In this document: in pieces, positions 53,421 to 62,243 of the stretch | Position numbering within the stretch: position 1 is the first letter of the stretch | Layout: each line of letters opens with the position of its first letter | Origin: Micromonospora cathayae | GTDB taxonomy: Bacteria > Actinomycetota > Actinomycetes > Mycobacteriales > Micromonosporaceae | Assembly: GCF_028993575.1 (NCBI RefSeq) | Contig: NZ_CP118615.1 | Coordinates: 2,356,001 to 2,420,000, forward strand | Direction: 5' to 3' | DNA: 64,000 nt | Made by a program: the position numbers and the translations under genes | Notes under the pieces: model-generated | The model's database searches: none | Seen by the model: the letters and a program-made list of their open reading frames with translations, nothing else | Told to the model about the DNA's origin: nothing

Positions 53421-53855
53421 TCAGGACGGTGGGCGGCAGCGGACAACCTCGCCGATGAACGGACGCGCGGAGGTCGTCAGCCGGTGCTGGACGCGGACCG
53501 CCCGCTCGTCGGGGCGGGCGCTCACCGGCACCTCCTCGCGGGCCACCTCGGCCCCGTCCGCCGACCGGGCCCGCACGACGCACACCGCCGACCCGCCGGG
53601 CGGCACGGTCACCTGGAAGTCCACCAGGATCCCGGTGTCCGTGACGTCGGTGTAGGTGATCACCTGGGCGTCGTAGGTCGGATCGCCGTAGCGCTGGTAG
53701 AGGCGGTACGCGGCGACGGTGAGCACCGCGAGCACCACCGCGAGCAGCAGCGCGGTCAGCCAGGGGCGCCGCCGGCCCGGTTCCCGCCGCCGACCGTACC
53801 GGCCGGGTGGGAATAGTGGTGCACCCGGTGTAGTTGTGGCGTGCGTCTCGGTCAC
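53421..53855 (-). CDS. DUF4307 membrane protein
   Basis: 144 residues from GTG at 53855. A short cytoplasmic Arg/Pro-rich tail (YGRRREPGRRRPW) precedes a single membrane helix LTALLLAVVLAVLTVAAYRL. The extracytoplasmic beta-rich domain has VITYTDVTDTGILVDFQVTV and GSAVCVVRARSADGAEVARE, with two cysteines (AVCVV, VVRCRPPS) that may form a disulphide. DUF4307 proteins lie between greA and mca in most actinobacteria; function unknown. Divergent from mca. Confidence 0.9.
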   Translation of the reverse strand: MTETHATTTPGAPLFPPGRYGRRREPGRRRPWLTALLLAVVLAVLTVAAYRLYQRYGDPTYDAQVITYTDVTDTGILVDFQVTVPPGGSAVCVVRARSADGAEVAREEVPVSARPDERAVRVQHRLTTSARPFIGEVVRCRPPS

Positions 53856-54061
53856 CGGTGGGTATCTCCTGGCGTTCTCGTCAGTGGCATCGGGAAGAAT
53901 GGGCCTGGTCCATCTTCCCAGCCCGTCCCCGCTGCGATGTCGGCAGGTCAGCGCCCATGTCGACACCGTCCCGGCCGGTGTGCCGAGGCTGAGGAGGATT
54001 TTGGCAGCTCAGTCGTCGGTCCGGACCGGTCCGGCGGCGGGCCCAGACGAGGAGTGCGGCT

Positions 54062-54949
54062 TTGGCAGAGCAACTGCGTCTCATGGCCGTCCACGCCCAT
54101 CCCGACGACGAGTCGAGCAAGGGCGCCGCGACCACGGCGAAGTACGTCGCCGAGGGGGTGGACGTGCTGATCGTGACATGCACCGGGGGGGAACGCGGCA
54201 GCGTGCTGAATCCCAAGCTGGACCGGCCGGACGTGTGGGCCAACATCGGCGACATCCGGCGGGCCGAGATGGACGCCGCCCGGGCCATCCTCGGGGTCGA
54301 GCAGGCCTGGCTCGGCTTCGTGGACTCGGGGCTGCCCGAGGGCGACCCGCTGCCGCCGCTGCCGGAGGGCTGTTTCGGCCTCCAGGACGTCGAGGTGGCC
54401 GCCGGCCCGCTGGTGAAGCTGATGCGTCAGTTCCGCCCGCACGTGGTCACCACGTACGACGAGGAGGGCGGCTACCCGCACCCGGACCACATCATGTGCC
54501 ACAAGGTCAGCGTGGCCGCGTTCGACGCCGCCGGCGACCCGGAGCGCTACCCGGAGCTGGGCGAGCCGTGGCAGCCGCTGAAGCTCTACTACGACGTGGG
54601 CTTCTCCCGGGCCAAGATCGTCGCGCTGCACGAGGCCACCGTCGAGGCCGGGCTGAACTCGCCGTACGGGGAGTGGCTGGAGCGCTGGGAGGAGGGCGGC
54701 CGGCCGGACAAGGGCCCCCGGATCACCACCCGGGTGGAGTGCGCGGAGTACTTCCCGGTCCGCGACGACGCGCTGCGCGCCCACGCCACCCAGGTCGACC
54801 CGGACGGCTTCTGGTTCCACGTGCCGATGGAGCTCCAGCAGCGGGCCTGGCCGACCGAGGACTTCCAACTGGCCCGGTCGCTGGTCGACAGCCCGCTGCC
54901 CGAGTCCGACCTGTTCGCCGGCGTCCGCGAGCGGGTCCATGCCGGCTGA
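54062..54949 (+). CDS. mca: Mycothiol S-conjugate amidase
   Basis: 295 residues, TTG start at 54062 with GAGGAG about 9 bases upstream. Cleaves mycothiol-toxin conjugates, releasing a mercapturic acid for export, so the organism uses mycothiol as its thiol buffer. Zinc ligands are in LMAVHAHPDDESSKG (His13, Asp16) and the downstream GYPHPDHIMCHK. The sequence FTWFHVP-like FWFHVPMELQQRAWPTEDFQ near the C-terminus fits Mca more than the related MshB deacetylase. The neighbouring greA and DUF4307 context is the same as in mycobacteria. Confidence 0.93.
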   Translation: MAEQLRLMAVHAHPDDESSKGAATTAKYVAEGVDVLIVTCTGGERGSVLNPKLDRPDVWANIGDIRRAEMDAARAILGVEQAWLGFVDSGLPEGDPLPPLPEGCFGLQDVEVAAGPLVKLMRQFRPHVVTTYDEEGGYPHPDHIMCHKVSVAAFDAAGDPERYPELGEPWQPLKLYYDVGFSRAKIVALHEATVEAGLNSPYGEWLERWEEGGRPDKGPRITTRVECAEYFPVRDDALRAHATQVDPDGFWFHVPMELQQRAWPTEDFQLARSLVDSPLPESDLFAGVRERVHAG

Positions 54950-54997
54950 TCCCGCCCGGGGCTACCCTGGTGGTAGTTCGCACATCGGAGGAAACCC

Positions 54998-55240
54998 ATG
55001 CTGACCGCTGCCGCCCAGGTGCTCGCGGAGAACAACTTCGGGGACACCCGTACGGGTGGCCTGGCCGGCCCGATGGGTCTGTTCCTCATCGTGCTGCTCG
55101 GCACGGCCACCGTCCTGCTGATCCGCAACATGAACTCCCGGCTGCGCCGCCTGCCGGACCGGTTTCCCGACCAGCGGACGGACACCGGCGGGGCCGAGCG
55201 GGCAGTCGTTGATCCGACAGACCGGCCCTCGGCCCCGTAG
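54998..55240 (+). CDS. Small single-pass membrane protein downstream of mca
   Basis: 80 residues from ATG at 54998, with GGAGGAAA upstream. One membrane helix, MGLFLIVLLGTATVLLIRNM, flanked by Ala-rich N-terminus and a basic cytoplasmic segment SRLRRLPDRFPDQ. Homologs follow mca in many actinobacteria (Rv1083 position from memory), but no function is known. Spacing to mca is 48 bases, suggesting one transcript. Confidence 0.85.
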   Translation: MLTAAAQVLAENNFGDTRTGGLAGPMGLFLIVLLGTATVLLIRNMNSRLRRLPDRFPDQRTDTGGAERAVVDPTDRPSAP

Positions 55241-55403
55241 AAAGCCGAACCACGCACAGGCGGTGCCAGCAGCACCGGAACGGACGTTCGGGGCATGATC
55301 CGGGTCGAACCGGGGCGTCACCCCCTGTTGCGGTCTGCCGGTTTGGCTTAGCCTTCCGCCGGGGGACCACGCACCCCCGGGCCGTGCGCGGGAGGGGGCG
55401 ACA

Positions 55404-55472
55404 GTGACCGCTACGACACCGGCGGCTGCCCGCTGTCCGGCCGCGCCAGCGCCGGACGGAGGGCCGCGGTGA
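55404..55472 (+). CDS. Candidate 22-residue leader reading frame overlapping the GGDEF/EAL gene
   Basis: GTG at 55404 with GGGAGGGG about 6 bases upstream, 22 codons rich in Ala and Pro (TATTPAAARCPAAPAPDGG), ending in a TGA that overlaps the GTG start of the next gene (GTGA at 55469). The ribosome site is better than that of the large gene. Either a translational-coupling leader or chance; no homology known. Confidence 0.45.
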   Translation: MTATTPAAARCPAAPAPDGGPR

Positions 55473-58000
55473 TCTCCGATCCGGGCCGCCGTCCAGCCGA
55501 CCGGCTCGGACTCCGCGGCACCCCGGTCCCGGCACGGCTGCTCACCGGGGTGCTGCTGGCGGTCGCGCTGGCCGCGGCCGTGGTCGGCCTCGTCGTGCCG
55601 GCCCGGCTGCCCGGGGCGGACCTGCTCCACCCGCTGGCCCGGTTCGGCATCGCCGCCGCGGTGTTCGGTACCGCCCAGCTCGCCCGGCTGCGGTTCCGTA
55701 CCGCCGCCGGCACGGTGAGCATCACCTGGGGCGAAGCCGCGCTGCTCGTGTCGCTGTACCTGGCCCCGGCGGGCTGGCTGCCGGCCGCCGCGCTGCTCGG
55801 TACCGGCCTCACCTGGGGGCTCATGTCGCTCCTCGGTGACCGGCGGTCGGTGTTCGAGCTGGTCCGGATCGTGGCCTCGGTCACCGTGGCCACCGCGTTG
55901 GCCGTCGCGGTCACCACCGCCCTCGGGCAGCCCTTCCTGGCCCCGCCCACCCCGATGCTCGCCCTCGCCCTGCTGGCCGGCGCGTTGACGTACCTGCTCG
56001 CCAGCGCCTGGCTGGGCGGGCTCAGTGTGGCCCTGCGGCACGGGGGCGCGGTGACCCCACCGCTGCTCGCCGCGCTCCGCGGCAAGCTGCTGATGTTCGT
56101 CGGCAACGTCGCGGTGGGGCTGCTGGCGATCGCCCTGGTCCGGATCGACCCGCGCTGGCTGCTGCTCCTGCCGCCGCCGTGCTGGCTGCTCCAGCAGACC
56201 TACCGGCACCGGCTGCGCGCCGAGGGGGAACGCCGTACCTGGCGGGCCTTCGCCGAGGCCACCGGCACCCTCAACCAGCTCGACGAGCGGAGCGTCGCCA
56301 CCGCCGCGGTGACCGGTGCGCTCACCCTCTTCCAGGCCGACCTGGTCGACGTGCACGTGGTCCGGGCCGACGGCCGGTGGTGGCGGTACCGGGGTGACGT
56401 CGGCGGCCAGGTGGTCGCCCGGGAGGGGCCGGAACCGGAGCGGGAACCGGGAACCGGGCACGAACTGGTCCGTACGCTGACCGTCGGCGCGACCCGGGTC
56501 GGTGAACTGCGGATCCGGTTCGCCGGCTCGGTCGGGCCGAACGACTCCGAACGGGACGCCTTCGCCGCCTTCGGGGACGCCCTGGCCGCCGCGCTGCACG
56601 ACGCGGCCACCCACCGCGAGTTGCGTCTGGTCACCGCGCGATCGTCGTACGACGCGGTGCACGATCCGCTCACCGGCCTGGTCAACCGGGGCGCGCTGCT
56701 GTCCCGGGGGGACGAGGCGCTGCGCCGGCTCGCGCACGGCCGCCCGGTGGCCCTGCTGCTGCTGGACGTCAACCACTTCAAAGAGGTCAACGACACGCTC
56801 GGCCACACCGCCGGCGACCACCTGCTGCAACTGACCGCGAACCGGCTCGGCGTCCTGATCCGCCCCGGTGACCTGCTCGGCCGGCTCGGCGGCGACGAGT
56901 TCGCGGTACTCATGACGGCCCTGCCGGTGGTCGACAACGGCGGTGCCCCGCTGACGTACGCGCTGCGCCGGGCCCGGGACATCGTGGAGCGGCTCGCCGC
57001 GCCGACCGAGGTGGCCGGGGTGCGGATGTCCACCGAGGTGTCGGTCGGGGTGGTGGTGGCCGGGGCGGGCACCGCCGACCTGACCGAGCTGCTGCGGCGG
57101 GCCGACATCGCGATGTACGAGGCGAAGAAGGGCGGCGGCAGCGTCGCGGCGTACGACAGCGCCCGGGACGACGCCAGCACCGACCAGCTGACCCTGCTGG
57201 CCGAGCTGCGGGAGGCCCTCGCCGTCGACGACCAGTTGGTGCTGGCCCTGCAACCGGCGGTCGACCTGGCCACCGGCGCGCCGACCGGGGTGGAGGCGCT
57301 GGTCCGCTGGGCGCACCCGCGCCGGGGGTTGCTCACCCCGGCCGAGTTCATCCGGCCGGTGGAGCACAGTGAACAGTTGGGCGCGTTCACCCGGTACATC
57401 CTGGACAAGGCGCTGGCGGTGGCGGCCGGCTGGGCGCGGGACGGCCTGGACGTGCCGATCTCGGTGAACGTCTCGGCGCGGAGCCTGCTCGACCCCCGGC
57501 TGCCGGCGGAGATCGGCGAGGCGTTGCGCCGGCACCAGGTTCCGCCCCGGCGGCTGGTGCTGGAGATCACCGAGACCGTGGTGATGAGCGAACTCGAGGT
57601 GATCGACGAGGTGCTCGGCGCGCTCCGCGCGATGGGTGTGCAGATCGCGGTGGACGACTTCGGCACCGGGTTCTCGTCGTTGACCTTCCTGACCCGGGTG
57701 CCGGTGGACGAGCTGAAGGTGGACCGGTCGTTCGTGATCCGGATGGCCGACTCGCCGGAGGCGGCGGCGATCGTCCGGACCACCGTCGGGCTCGCCCACG
57801 AGCTGGGGTTGCGGGTGGTCGCCGAGGGCGTGGAGACCGCCGAGCAGCGGCTGGCCCTGGCCGAGCTGGGCTGCACCGCCGCCCAGGGCTACCACTTCTT
57901 CAAGCCGATGCCGGCCGACAAGATCTCCACGGTGCTCGGCTCGCTGCTCGACTCGGCCACCGCGAACGTCTTCCCGCTGCGCGCCGACGGCGCGTCCTGA
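55469..58000 (+). CDS. Membrane GGDEF/EAL protein (cyclic di-GMP turnover)
   Basis: 843 residues from GTG at 55469. N-terminal membrane region of about seven helices to residue 240 (LTGVLLAVALAAAVVGLVVP; ITWGEAALLVSLYLAPAGWL; GKLLMFVGNVAVGLLAIALV), a GAF-like stretch, then a diguanylate cyclase domain with intact GGDEF (LGRLGGDEFAVLM, residues 474-478) and an I-site RPGD five residues upstream of it. The EAL domain follows: EAL at 609-611 (GVEALVRWAHP), ISVNVSARSLLD, VVMSELEVIDEV, DDFGTGFSSLTFL and ELKVDRSFVIRM, all residues for phosphodiesterase activity. Both enzyme activities are plausible; net effect unknown. In actinomycetes cyclic di-GMP controls the switch to sporulation through BldD. 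Confidence 0.95.
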   Translation: MISDPGRRPADRLGLRGTPVPARLLTGVLLAVALAAAVVGLVVPARLPGADLLHPLARFGIAAAVFGTAQLARLRFRTAAGTVSITWGEAALLVSLYLAPAGWLPAAALLGTGLTWGLMSLLGDRRSVFELVRIVASVTVATALAVAVTTALGQPFLAPPTPMLALALLAGALTYLLASAWLGGLSVALRHGGAVTPPLLAALRGKLLMFVGNVAVGLLAIALVRIDPRWLLLLPPPCWLLQQTYRHRLRAEGERRTWRAFAEATGTLNQLDERSVATAAVTGALTLFQADLVDVHVVRADGRWWRYRGDVGGQVVAREGPEPEREPGTGHELVRTLTVGATRVGELRIRFAGSVGPNDSERDAFAAFGDALAAALHDAATHRELRLVTARSSYDAVHDPLTGLVNRGALLSRGDEALRRLAHGRPVALLLLDVNHFKEVNDTLGHTAGDHLLQLTANRLGVLIRPGDLLGRLGGDEFAVLMTALPVVDNGGAPLTYALRRARDIVERLAAPTEVAGVRMSTEVSVGVVVAGAGTADLTELLRRADIAMYEAKKGGGSVAAYDSARDDASTDQLTLLAELREALAVDDQLVLALQPAVDLATGAPTGVEALVRWAHPRRGLLTPAEFIRPVEHSEQLGAFTRYILDKALAVAAGWARDGLDVPISVNVSARSLLDPRLPAEIGEALRRHQVPPRRLVLEITETVVMSELEVIDEVLGALRAMGVQIAVDDFGTGFSSLTFLTRVPVDELKVDRSFVIRMADSPEAAAIVRTTVGLAHELGLRVVAEGVETAEQRLALAELGCTAAQGYHFFKPMPADKISTVLGSLLDSATANVFPLRADGAS

Positions 58001-58004
58001 CGGG

Positions 58005-58883
58005 CTACCGCGCCGCCAGGGCACGCAGGACCGAGATGATCTCGTCAGGCGCCTCCTCGGCCATGAAGTGCCCGGCCGAGGTGGTGCGGTGGTCCAGATC
58101 GGCGGCCCACGGGTGCCACAACGCGGCGGCGTCGTACCCGAGGGCGGCTCCCCAGTCCTGCTGGACGACGGTGACCGGCATCGACAGCCGGTGCCCGGCG
58201 GCGCGGTCCGCCCGGTCGTGTTCGATGTCGATGCCGGCTGACGCCCGGTAGTCGGCGACGATGGAGGGGACCGCCTCGCGGGAGGCTTTCAGGTACTCCG
58301 TCCGCAGCTCGGCGGGAATGGCCCGGGGGTCCTGGGCCCACACGTCGAGGAAGTAGCCGAAGAAGGCGTCCGCGCTGGCGCTGATCATCTGCTCGGGCAG
58401 GCCGGGCGGCTGGGCCATCAGGTACAGGTGGAAGGCCACCGCGGCGGAGGATCCGTGCAGGATGTCCCACATGTCCAGGGTTGGCAGGACGTCGAGGACG
58501 GCGAGCCGGGTGACCGTGGCGGGATGGTCGAGGCCGGCCCGGATGGCGACGAGGGCACCACGGTCGTGTCCGGCCAGGGCGAAGCTTTCGTGACCGAGTC
58601 TGCCGGCGAGGGTGACCAGGTCGGCGGCCATGGTCCGTTTCGAGTACGTGTCGGCGTTACGTGCGTCGGGCTTGTCGCTGGCGCCGTAGCCGCGCAGGTC
58701 GGGGCAGATCACCGTGTGGTCGGTGGCCAGGTCGACGGCGACGTGCCGCCACATGAGGTGGGTCTGCGGGAAACCGTGCAACAGCATGATCGGGCTGCCC
58801 GTACCCCCGACCGCCACGTTCAGGGTCACGTCCCCGTCGACCGGGACGCGCTGGTAGTCGAAACCGGGAATGGTGATGGTCAT
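58005..58883 (-). CDS. Alpha/beta hydrolase (haloacetate dehalogenase / epoxide hydrolase-like)
   Basis: 292 residues, ATG at 58883. The oxyanion segment MLLHGFPQTHLMWRHVAVDL and the nucleophile elbow ALAGHDRGALVAIRAG (Asp in GHDRGA) indicate an aspartate-nucleophile member, as in haloacetate dehalogenases and epoxide hydrolases. The C-terminal acid/base His is in TTSAGHFMAEEAPDEI, and PDLRGYGASDKPDARNADTY is typical. The substrate is unknown. It is divergent from a SARP regulator gene, so it could be regulated by it. Ends 5 bases from the convergent GGDEF/EAL gene. Confidence 0.9.
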   Translation of the reverse strand: MTITIPGFDYQRVPVDGDVTLNVAVGGTGSPIMLLHGFPQTHLMWRHVAVDLATDHTVICPDLRGYGASDKPDARNADTYSKRTMAADLVTLAGRLGHESFALAGHDRGALVAIRAGLDHPATVTRLAVLDVLPTLDMWDILHGSSAAVAFHLYLMAQPPGLPEQMISASADAFFGYFLDVWAQDPRAIPAELRTEYLKASREAVPSIVADYRASAGIDIEHDRADRAAGHRLSMPVTVVQQDWGAALGYDAAALWHPWAADLDHRTTSAGHFMAEEAPDEIISVLRALAAR

Positions 58884-58931
58884 GGTCGTCCTTCTTGTCG
58901 TCGGCTGGACGGTCCCAGCCTGCCGGCCGCG

Positions 58932-58959
58932 GATGAGCAGCCGATGAGCGCGATACGTT
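58932..58959 (+). promoter_or_regulatory. Candidate SARP binding repeats and -10 of the SARP gene
   Basis: GATGAGC at 58932-58938 and 58943-58949 are exact heptamer repeats spaced 11 bases, the spacing typical of SARP operators. A TACGTT -10-like box at 58954-58959 follows, so the repeats overlie the -35 position. This fits activation of the gene's own promoter. Confidence 0.5.
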
Positions 58960-58989
58960 GAGCGGAGGCACGGAAGGGCGGTTCGATCA

Positions 58990-60945
58990 GTGCAGGTCAC
59001 GTTCGGTGTGCTCGGGCCGGTCGTCGCCTGGGACGGTGCCGGCGCGCCGATCGACCTGAGGGGGCCGAAGCACCGCGCGGTGCTGGCGCGACTCCTGGTC
59101 GGGCGCGGTCGGGTCGTGCCGGTCGACCGGCTCGTCGCCGACCTGTGGCCGGAGCCCGCGCCCGGCGCGGTGGGCAGCGTCCGCACGTTCGTGGCGGCGT
59201 TGCGGCGCGCGCTGGAGCCGCAGCGTCCACCCCGCGAGCCACCCCGGTTGCTGGTCACCGAAGGGCCGGGCTACGCGCTCAGGGTGGCGCCGGACGCGGT
59301 GGACGCCTGGCGGTTCGAGGACGAGGTCGCCGCCGCGTCCACCGCGCCGCCACCGGAGGCGGCCGAGCGGCTCGGGCGTGCCCTGGGCTGGTGGCGGGGG
59401 CCCGCGTTCGCGGGCTTCGACGAGGAGCCGTGGGCGCGCGTCGCGCGGTCCCGCCTCGAACAGCTCCGACTGAACGCGGTCGAGCAGTGGGCCGAGGCGC
59501 GACTGACAGCCGGACGGGCCCCGGACGTGGTACCCGATCTCGACGCCCACGTGGCCGAGCATCCGTGGCGCGAGGAGGCGTGGCGGCTGCTGGCGCTCGC
59601 CCTGTACCGCGCGGGACGCCAGGGCGACGCGCTGGCGGTGCTGCGCCGGGCCCGCAGCATGTTGCTGGAGCAGCTCGGTGTCGATCCGAGCCCGCGACTG
59701 CGTCGGCTGGAGACCGACCTCCTCCGGCAGACCGACCCGTCCGCCGCACCGGGGCCGGAACGGGTCTGGGCGGAGACCGCGGCGGCGTACGACCGCACCG
59801 TGGCGGCCGGCTCGGGGGCCCGACTGGAGTCGACGGTCGGCCTGCTGCGGAGTCTCGCCGTGACGGGGGCGAGCGGCCTCGAGGCGGCCCGGGAGCAGCG
59901 GATCGCGGCCATCGCCGCCGCCGAACAGGTGGGTGATCCTGATCTCACCGCCCGGGTGGTCGGCGGTTACGACGTACCGGCGATCTGGACCCGCCCGGAC
60001 GATCCGGCGCAGGCGGCCCGGATCGTGACGGCGGCCGAGCGGGCCCTGGCCGCCCTGCGTCCGGGCTCGTCCGAGGCCACCCGGGCCCGACTGCTGGCGA
60101 CGATCGCAGTGGAGTCACGCGGTACCCGTGCACGGCGCGGCCCCGAGGCGGCCCGGGAGGCGGAGCGGATCGCCCGGCGGCTGGGCGACCCGGCCCTGCT
60201 GGCCTTCGCGCTGAACGGCGTGTTCCTGCAGACCTTCCACCGTGCGGGCCTGGCCCCCGAGCGGGACCGGATCGGCGCCGAACTGGTCGCGCTCTCCGTC
60301 CGGCACGGCCTGGGGACGTTCGAGATCCTCGGTCATCTCGTCCGCCTGCAGGCTTGCGGCGCGCTCGCGGACTTCGCCGCCGGCGACCGGCACGCCGCCG
60401 CGGCGGACCGGCTCGCCGAACGGCACGACCGCCCGCTGGTCGGCGTGTTCACCCGGTGGTACCGCGCGCTGCGACTGGCCGCGACGGAGCCCTCGGCACC
60501 GGCCGCGGAGGCGGCCTACCGTGACGCGGCGGCGCAGCTCGCCCACGCCGGCATGCCCGGCGTCGAACGGGGCCTGCTGCCACTGGCCCTGCTGTGCCTG
60601 CGGGTGGCCCACGGCGCGCCGGTCCACGTCGCCGACGACACCGACTGGGGCCCGTACACGCCCTGGGCGCGCCCCCTCGTCCTGCTGGGACGGGACCGGC
60701 CGGCCGAGGCCACCACGGCGCTGCGCCGGGCCCCGGATCCACCGCGCGACCTGCTGTTCGAGGCACTGTGGTGTCTCACCGCCCAGGCCGCGATCGCCCT
60801 GGACGACCGGACGGCGATGGGACGCGCCCGGACCGCACTCACGCCGGCCGTCGGCGAGTTGGCCGGTGCCGGCAGCGGCATGCTCACCGTCGGTCCCGTC
60901 GCCCGCCATCTCGACCAGCTCGACGCGGCCCTCGCCCGCAGTTGA
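58990..60945 (+). CDS. SARP-family regulator (BTAD domain with TPR-like C-terminus)
   Basis: 651 residues from GTG at 58990. Residues 1-95 are an OmpR-like winged helix (VTFGVLGPVVAWDGAGAPID, KHRAVLARLLVGRGRVVPVD, SVRTFVAALRRALEPQRPP), 100-245 the bacterial transcriptional activation domain (AVEQWAEARLTAGRA, EEAWRLLALALYRAGRQGDA, VLRRARSMLLEQLGVDPSPR). The remaining 400 residues are helical repeats without a NB-ARC or ATP-binding motif. SARPs activate antibiotic gene clusters, but none is in the window; the divergent hydrolase is the only adjacent gene. Mid-size SARP, possibly global. Confidence 0.92.
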   Translation: MQVTFGVLGPVVAWDGAGAPIDLRGPKHRAVLARLLVGRGRVVPVDRLVADLWPEPAPGAVGSVRTFVAALRRALEPQRPPREPPRLLVTEGPGYALRVAPDAVDAWRFEDEVAAASTAPPPEAAERLGRALGWWRGPAFAGFDEEPWARVARSRLEQLRLNAVEQWAEARLTAGRAPDVVPDLDAHVAEHPWREEAWRLLALALYRAGRQGDALAVLRRARSMLLEQLGVDPSPRLRRLETDLLRQTDPSAAPGPERVWAETAAAYDRTVAAGSGARLESTVGLLRSLAVTGASGLEAAREQRIAAIAAAEQVGDPDLTARVVGGYDVPAIWTRPDDPAQAARIVTAAERALAALRPGSSEATRARLLATIAVESRGTRARRGPEAAREAERIARRLGDPALLAFALNGVFLQTFHRAGLAPERDRIGAELVALSVRHGLGTFEILGHLVRLQACGALADFAAGDRHAAAADRLAERHDRPLVGVFTRWYRALRLAATEPSAPAAEAAYRDAAAQLAHAGMPGVERGLLPLALLCLRVAHGAPVHVADDTDWGPYTPWARPLVLLGRDRPAEATTALRRAPDPPRDLLFEALWCLTAQAAIALDDRTAMGRARTALTPAVGELAGAGSGMLTVGPVARHLDQLDAALARS

Positions 60946-61038
60946 CGGCCCGCCGCGCGGCGGTGCCCCGGGTGGCGGGCGACGGGCCCCGGGCGGCGGT
61001 GAGGCGGCTGGCGGGCCACCGGGCGGTGGTGAGGCGGG

Positions 61039-61062
61039 CCCCGGGCGGCGGGCCGCCCGGGG
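61039..61062. terminator. GC-rich perfect hairpin between convergent genes
   Basis: CCCCGGGCGG (61039-61048) and CCGCCCGGGG (61053-61062) with a 4-base loop, between the SARP gene (ends 60945) and the convergent phospholipase-like gene (ends 61089). The preceding 50 bases contain imperfect GGGCC-CGGGCGG-GGTGAGGCG tandem repeats. Probable terminator. Confidence 0.65.
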
Positions 61063-61088
61063 CGTACGCGGCGGGGACGGCGCTCGGG

Positions 61089-62141
61089 TCAGCCCCGGTC
61101 GTGCACGTCGTCGACCACGTCGGGCAGGGCGGCCCAGTCGGCGGAGGCCACGCTGGCGTGTTTCGCGGCCAGCTCGGCGACCCGGGCGCGGGCGGCGGCC
61201 GGGTCGGTGTTCCCCACCGCCGGCGGGACGTGCTGCGCGTCGGTCATCACCAGCAGGTAGTGGTTGGTGTGGTACCAGGCGGTGTCGATGCCGCCGGTGA
61301 CGTACGCGGTGGCGTCCCCGTCGAAGATCACGAACCAGGGTCGGAGGGCGGTCTCGGCGTACCGGGTGCGCGGGTCGCCGGCCTGGGCGCGGTGCACCGC
61401 CGGGAACGCCTGGGCGCTGCCGAGGGTGCCGGCGGCGGCGAGGGCGGCGAGGTGCCGGGCGTACTCCACGTCGGTCCACAGGGTGTCGGTGGGGTTGCCC
61501 TCCTCGACGGTGCCGGGGATCAGGTGGACGATCACCTTGCCGGCGAGCTGGGCCCGGGTGGGCCAGGCGTCGGCGCGGGCGGCGGCGTCCAGCGAGGCGT
61601 GTCCGCCGCGCAGGTCGGCCGGACGGAACACCCGGTTGCCGAGTCGGGCGGCCAGCACCGCGTCGAGCTGCGTCGGCCCCTGCCCGGTACGGGCGCTGAA
61701 CCCGGTCTTCAGCTCCAGTTTGAGGTGCAGCGGGCCGGCGTCGGGGTGGGCGGTCAGCCAGAGCCGGATGTTGTCCAGGCAGTGTTCGAGGTTCCGGTTG
61801 CGGGTTCCGGTGTAGAGCTGGTCGGCGCTGGTGGCGGCCACGCAGTTGTTGTTGTTCCCGAGCGGGTTCGAGTGGCTGACCCGCCACTGGTTGGTGATGA
61901 TGTCCGGCCAGACGTCCAGCTCGATCATGCCGGGCCGGGCGTCGAGCGCCCGCGCCAGGTAGGGGTACGTCTCCTTCTCGTACGCGTTGTGGGTGCCGAC
62001 GGTGGTGGTGGCCGAGACCCGGCTGTCCGGGCCGGCGGCGGCCCGGGGCGGTCCGGCGGCGGCCTGGCTCGCTCCGGCGGTGAGCAGGGCCGCCGCGACC
62101 GTGAGCGAGGCGAGCACCGACAGGGGACGGGAGGGGCGCAT
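61089..62141 (-). CDS. Secreted calcium-dependent PI-PLC-like phospholipase
   Basis: 350 residues, ATG at 62141, with CAGGAGG upstream. A signal peptide (SVLASLTVAAALLTAGASQA, cleavage near residue 28) points to secretion. The catalytic histidines are His51 (VGTHNAYEKETY) and His90 (QWRVSHSNPLGNN), with ELDVWPD carrying calcium ligands, the pattern of the calcium-dependent phosphoinositide-specific phospholipase C1 family. Substrate could be phosphatidylinositol, abundant in actinobacterial membranes, or an external lipid. The C-terminus (DVVDDVHDRG) is complete. Confidence 0.88.
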   Translation of the reverse strand: MRPSRPLSVLASLTVAAALLTAGASQAAAGPPRAAAGPDSRVSATTTVGTHNAYEKETYPYLARALDARPGMIELDVWPDIITNQWRVSHSNPLGNNNNCVAATSADQLYTGTRNRNLEHCLDNIRLWLTAHPDAGPLHLKLELKTGFSARTGQGPTQLDAVLAARLGNRVFRPADLRGGHASLDAAARADAWPTRAQLAGKVIVHLIPGTVEEGNPTDTLWTDVEYARHLAALAAAGTLGSAQAFPAVHRAQAGDPRTRYAETALRPWFVIFDGDATAYVTGGIDTAWYHTNHYLLVMTDAQHVPPAVGNTDPAAARARVAELAAKHASVASADWAALPDVVDDVHDRG

Positions 62142-62243
62142 GCGTGCCTCCTGGGGGAAGGAAGGCCGGCGACGACCGCCGGGCATGCACTGATGAAAGT
62201 CGATGAATCTGAACGGCGGAAGACCCGCCGGGGAATCCCTTCC

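Noticed and set aside
58990..60945. Antibiotic biosynthetic cluster marked by a SARP regulator
   Set aside because: No PKS, NRPS, terpene, RiPP or tailoring genes accompany it within the window.
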